DNA from: Streptomyces chumphonensis
GTDB lineage: Bacteria > Actinomycetota > Actinomycetes > Streptomycetales > Streptomycetaceae
Assembly (NCBI RefSeq): GCF_014779715.1
Contig: NZ_JACXYU010000015.1
Location: 62,001 to 126,000 of the forward strand
DNA length: 64,000 nt
Direction: 5' to 3'
Shown: positions 63,448 to 64,000 of the stretch, in pieces
How the letters are laid out: every line of letters starts with the position of its first letter
How positions within the stretch are numbered: position 1 is the stretch's first letter
Position numbers and translations under genes: made by a program
The notes under the pieces: generated by a model
The model's database searches: none
The model's input: the letters and a program-made list of their open reading frames with translations, nothing else
What the model was told of the DNA's origin: nothing

Positions 63448-63635
63448 AACCAGGTCGAGTTGTCGATGGCTGCTGCCGCCTGCCTCCGATGGGCACGAGC
63501 CCGATGGTCCGGTCCCGGGCCCAGGGTGAAGAAGCGGTGCACTCGGGCGTTGCGAGCTACTCGTGGGCGCACGGTGACAGCCAGTCGACGCCCCACAGCG
63601 TCTCCCCGAGACACAAGGATTCCTGGAGCCCCCGA

Positions 63636-63773
63636 GTGAGCAAGCGCACCTTCCAGCCGAACAACCGCCGCCGCGCGAAGACCCACGGCTTCCGGCTGCG
63701 CATGCGGACCCGCGCCGGCCGCGCCATCGTCGCGAACCGGCGCAGCAAGGGCCGCGCCCGCCTGTCGGCCTGA
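63636..63773 (+). CDS. rpmH: 50S ribosomal protein L34
   Basis: 45 aa from a GTG (GGAG upstream): SKRTFQPNNRRRAKTHGFR, RTRAGRAIVANRR and GRARLSA, the full L34 signature. Very basic. Followed after 21 nt by rnpA, as in nearly all bacteria. Confidence 0.97.
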   Translation: MSKRTFQPNNRRRAKTHGFRLRMRTRAGRAIVANRRSKGRARLSA

Positions 63774-63794
63774 GCCACGGCGCAGGTCCATGAC

Positions 63795-64000
63795 GTGCTG
63801 CCTACCGAGCACCGGCTGAGGCGGCGCGAGGACTTCGCGGCCGCGGTACGGCGAGGACGGCGGGCCGGTCGCCCGCTACTCGTCGTTCATCTGCGCAGTG
63901 GAACGGACCCGCACGGGACGGGGGACAACGCTCCCCCGCCGCGTGCGGGTTTCGTCGTGAGTCGAGCCGTGGGCAACGCGGTCGTGCGTAACCGTGTGAA
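63795..64000 (+). CDS. rnpA: Ribonuclease P protein component (partial, cut by window end)
   Basis: The first 68 codons of RnpA, from a GTG: VLPTEHRLRRREDFAAAVRRG, then PRAGFVVSRAVGNAVVRNRVK with the conserved RNA-binding RNR(V)K signature. It assists the RNase P RNA in cutting tRNA 5' leaders. The gene runs past the right edge. Confidence 0.95.
   Translation, partial: MLPTEHRLRRREDFAAAVRRGRRAGRPLLVVHLRSGTDPHGTGDNAPPPRAGFVVSRAVGNAVVRNRV

Larger units (their letters stand above)
63165..63635. other. dnaA-rpmH divergent promoter region
   Basis: About 470 bp without a gene. It contains the dnaA promoter (minus) with DnaA boxes, and an rpmH promoter candidate (plus). Confidence 0.75.

Overview
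The window is a high-GC actinomycete chromosome segment, almost certainly Streptomyces or a very close relative. The diagnostic feature is the right end, which has the streptomycete replication-origin order rpmH / dnaA - oriC - dnaN - gnd - recF - DUF721 - gyrB - gyrA - DUF3566 - tRNA-Ile, and carries a perfect parS. Further left come DLW-39, tRNA-Ala, CrgA, paired class E sortases and the FHA-PP2C-RodA-PBP-PASTA kinase cluster. These are the usual right-to-left neighbours in streptomycetes.

Layout. 1-6.7 kb: a secreted lipase, a membrane-anchored protein with a toxin-like C-terminus overlapping a small putative immunity gene, an M23 peptidase, and an HTTM/DUF5819 pair. 6.8-10.4 kb: the five-gene phenylacetyl-CoA epoxidase operon paaABCDE with a TetR-type operator in its promoter. 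10.4-18 kb: rhodanese, a J-domain-like protein, HxlR regulator with azoreductase, and meaB with the two methylmalonyl-CoA mutase subunits. 18.2-26.5 kb: tRNA-Leu and the six-gene cell-wall signalling operon fhaA-fhaB-pstP-rodA-pbpA-pknB, ended by a 22-bp-stem hairpin. 26.5-33.5 kb: DUF5324, cyclophilin, rhomboid protease, a cluster of four perfect DnaA boxes, crgA, a DUF881 protein, a 53-aa membrane peptide, pabA and two class E sortases. 33.5-38.1 kb: DUF4873, TetR, an AurF-like diiron protein, an acyl-CoA dehydrogenase and an AraC regulator.

38.1-42.9 kb is the most system-like accessory locus. A small signal peptidase I is followed by six tightly packed genes: three secreted or anchored DUF6230 proteins, two four-helix DUF6114 membrane proteins and one further exported protein. 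A perfect 34-bp palindrome follows the first of them. 42.9-50.6 kb: a multidomain PAS/GAF/SpoIIE phosphatase-ATPase, tRNA-Ala, an HTH protein with a Ser/Thr kinase, a secreted protein with a C-terminal anchor, DLW-39 and a two-repeat PASTA-like lipoprotein.

50.6-64 kb is the origin core. dnaA and dnaN are both on the minus strand, flanking a DnaA-box-rich oriC of about 890 bp. The dnaA promoter has a perfect DnaA box just upstream of its -35. rpmH and rnpA run the other way and rnpA is cut by the window end. All assignments come from reading motifs and gene order; no database search was run.
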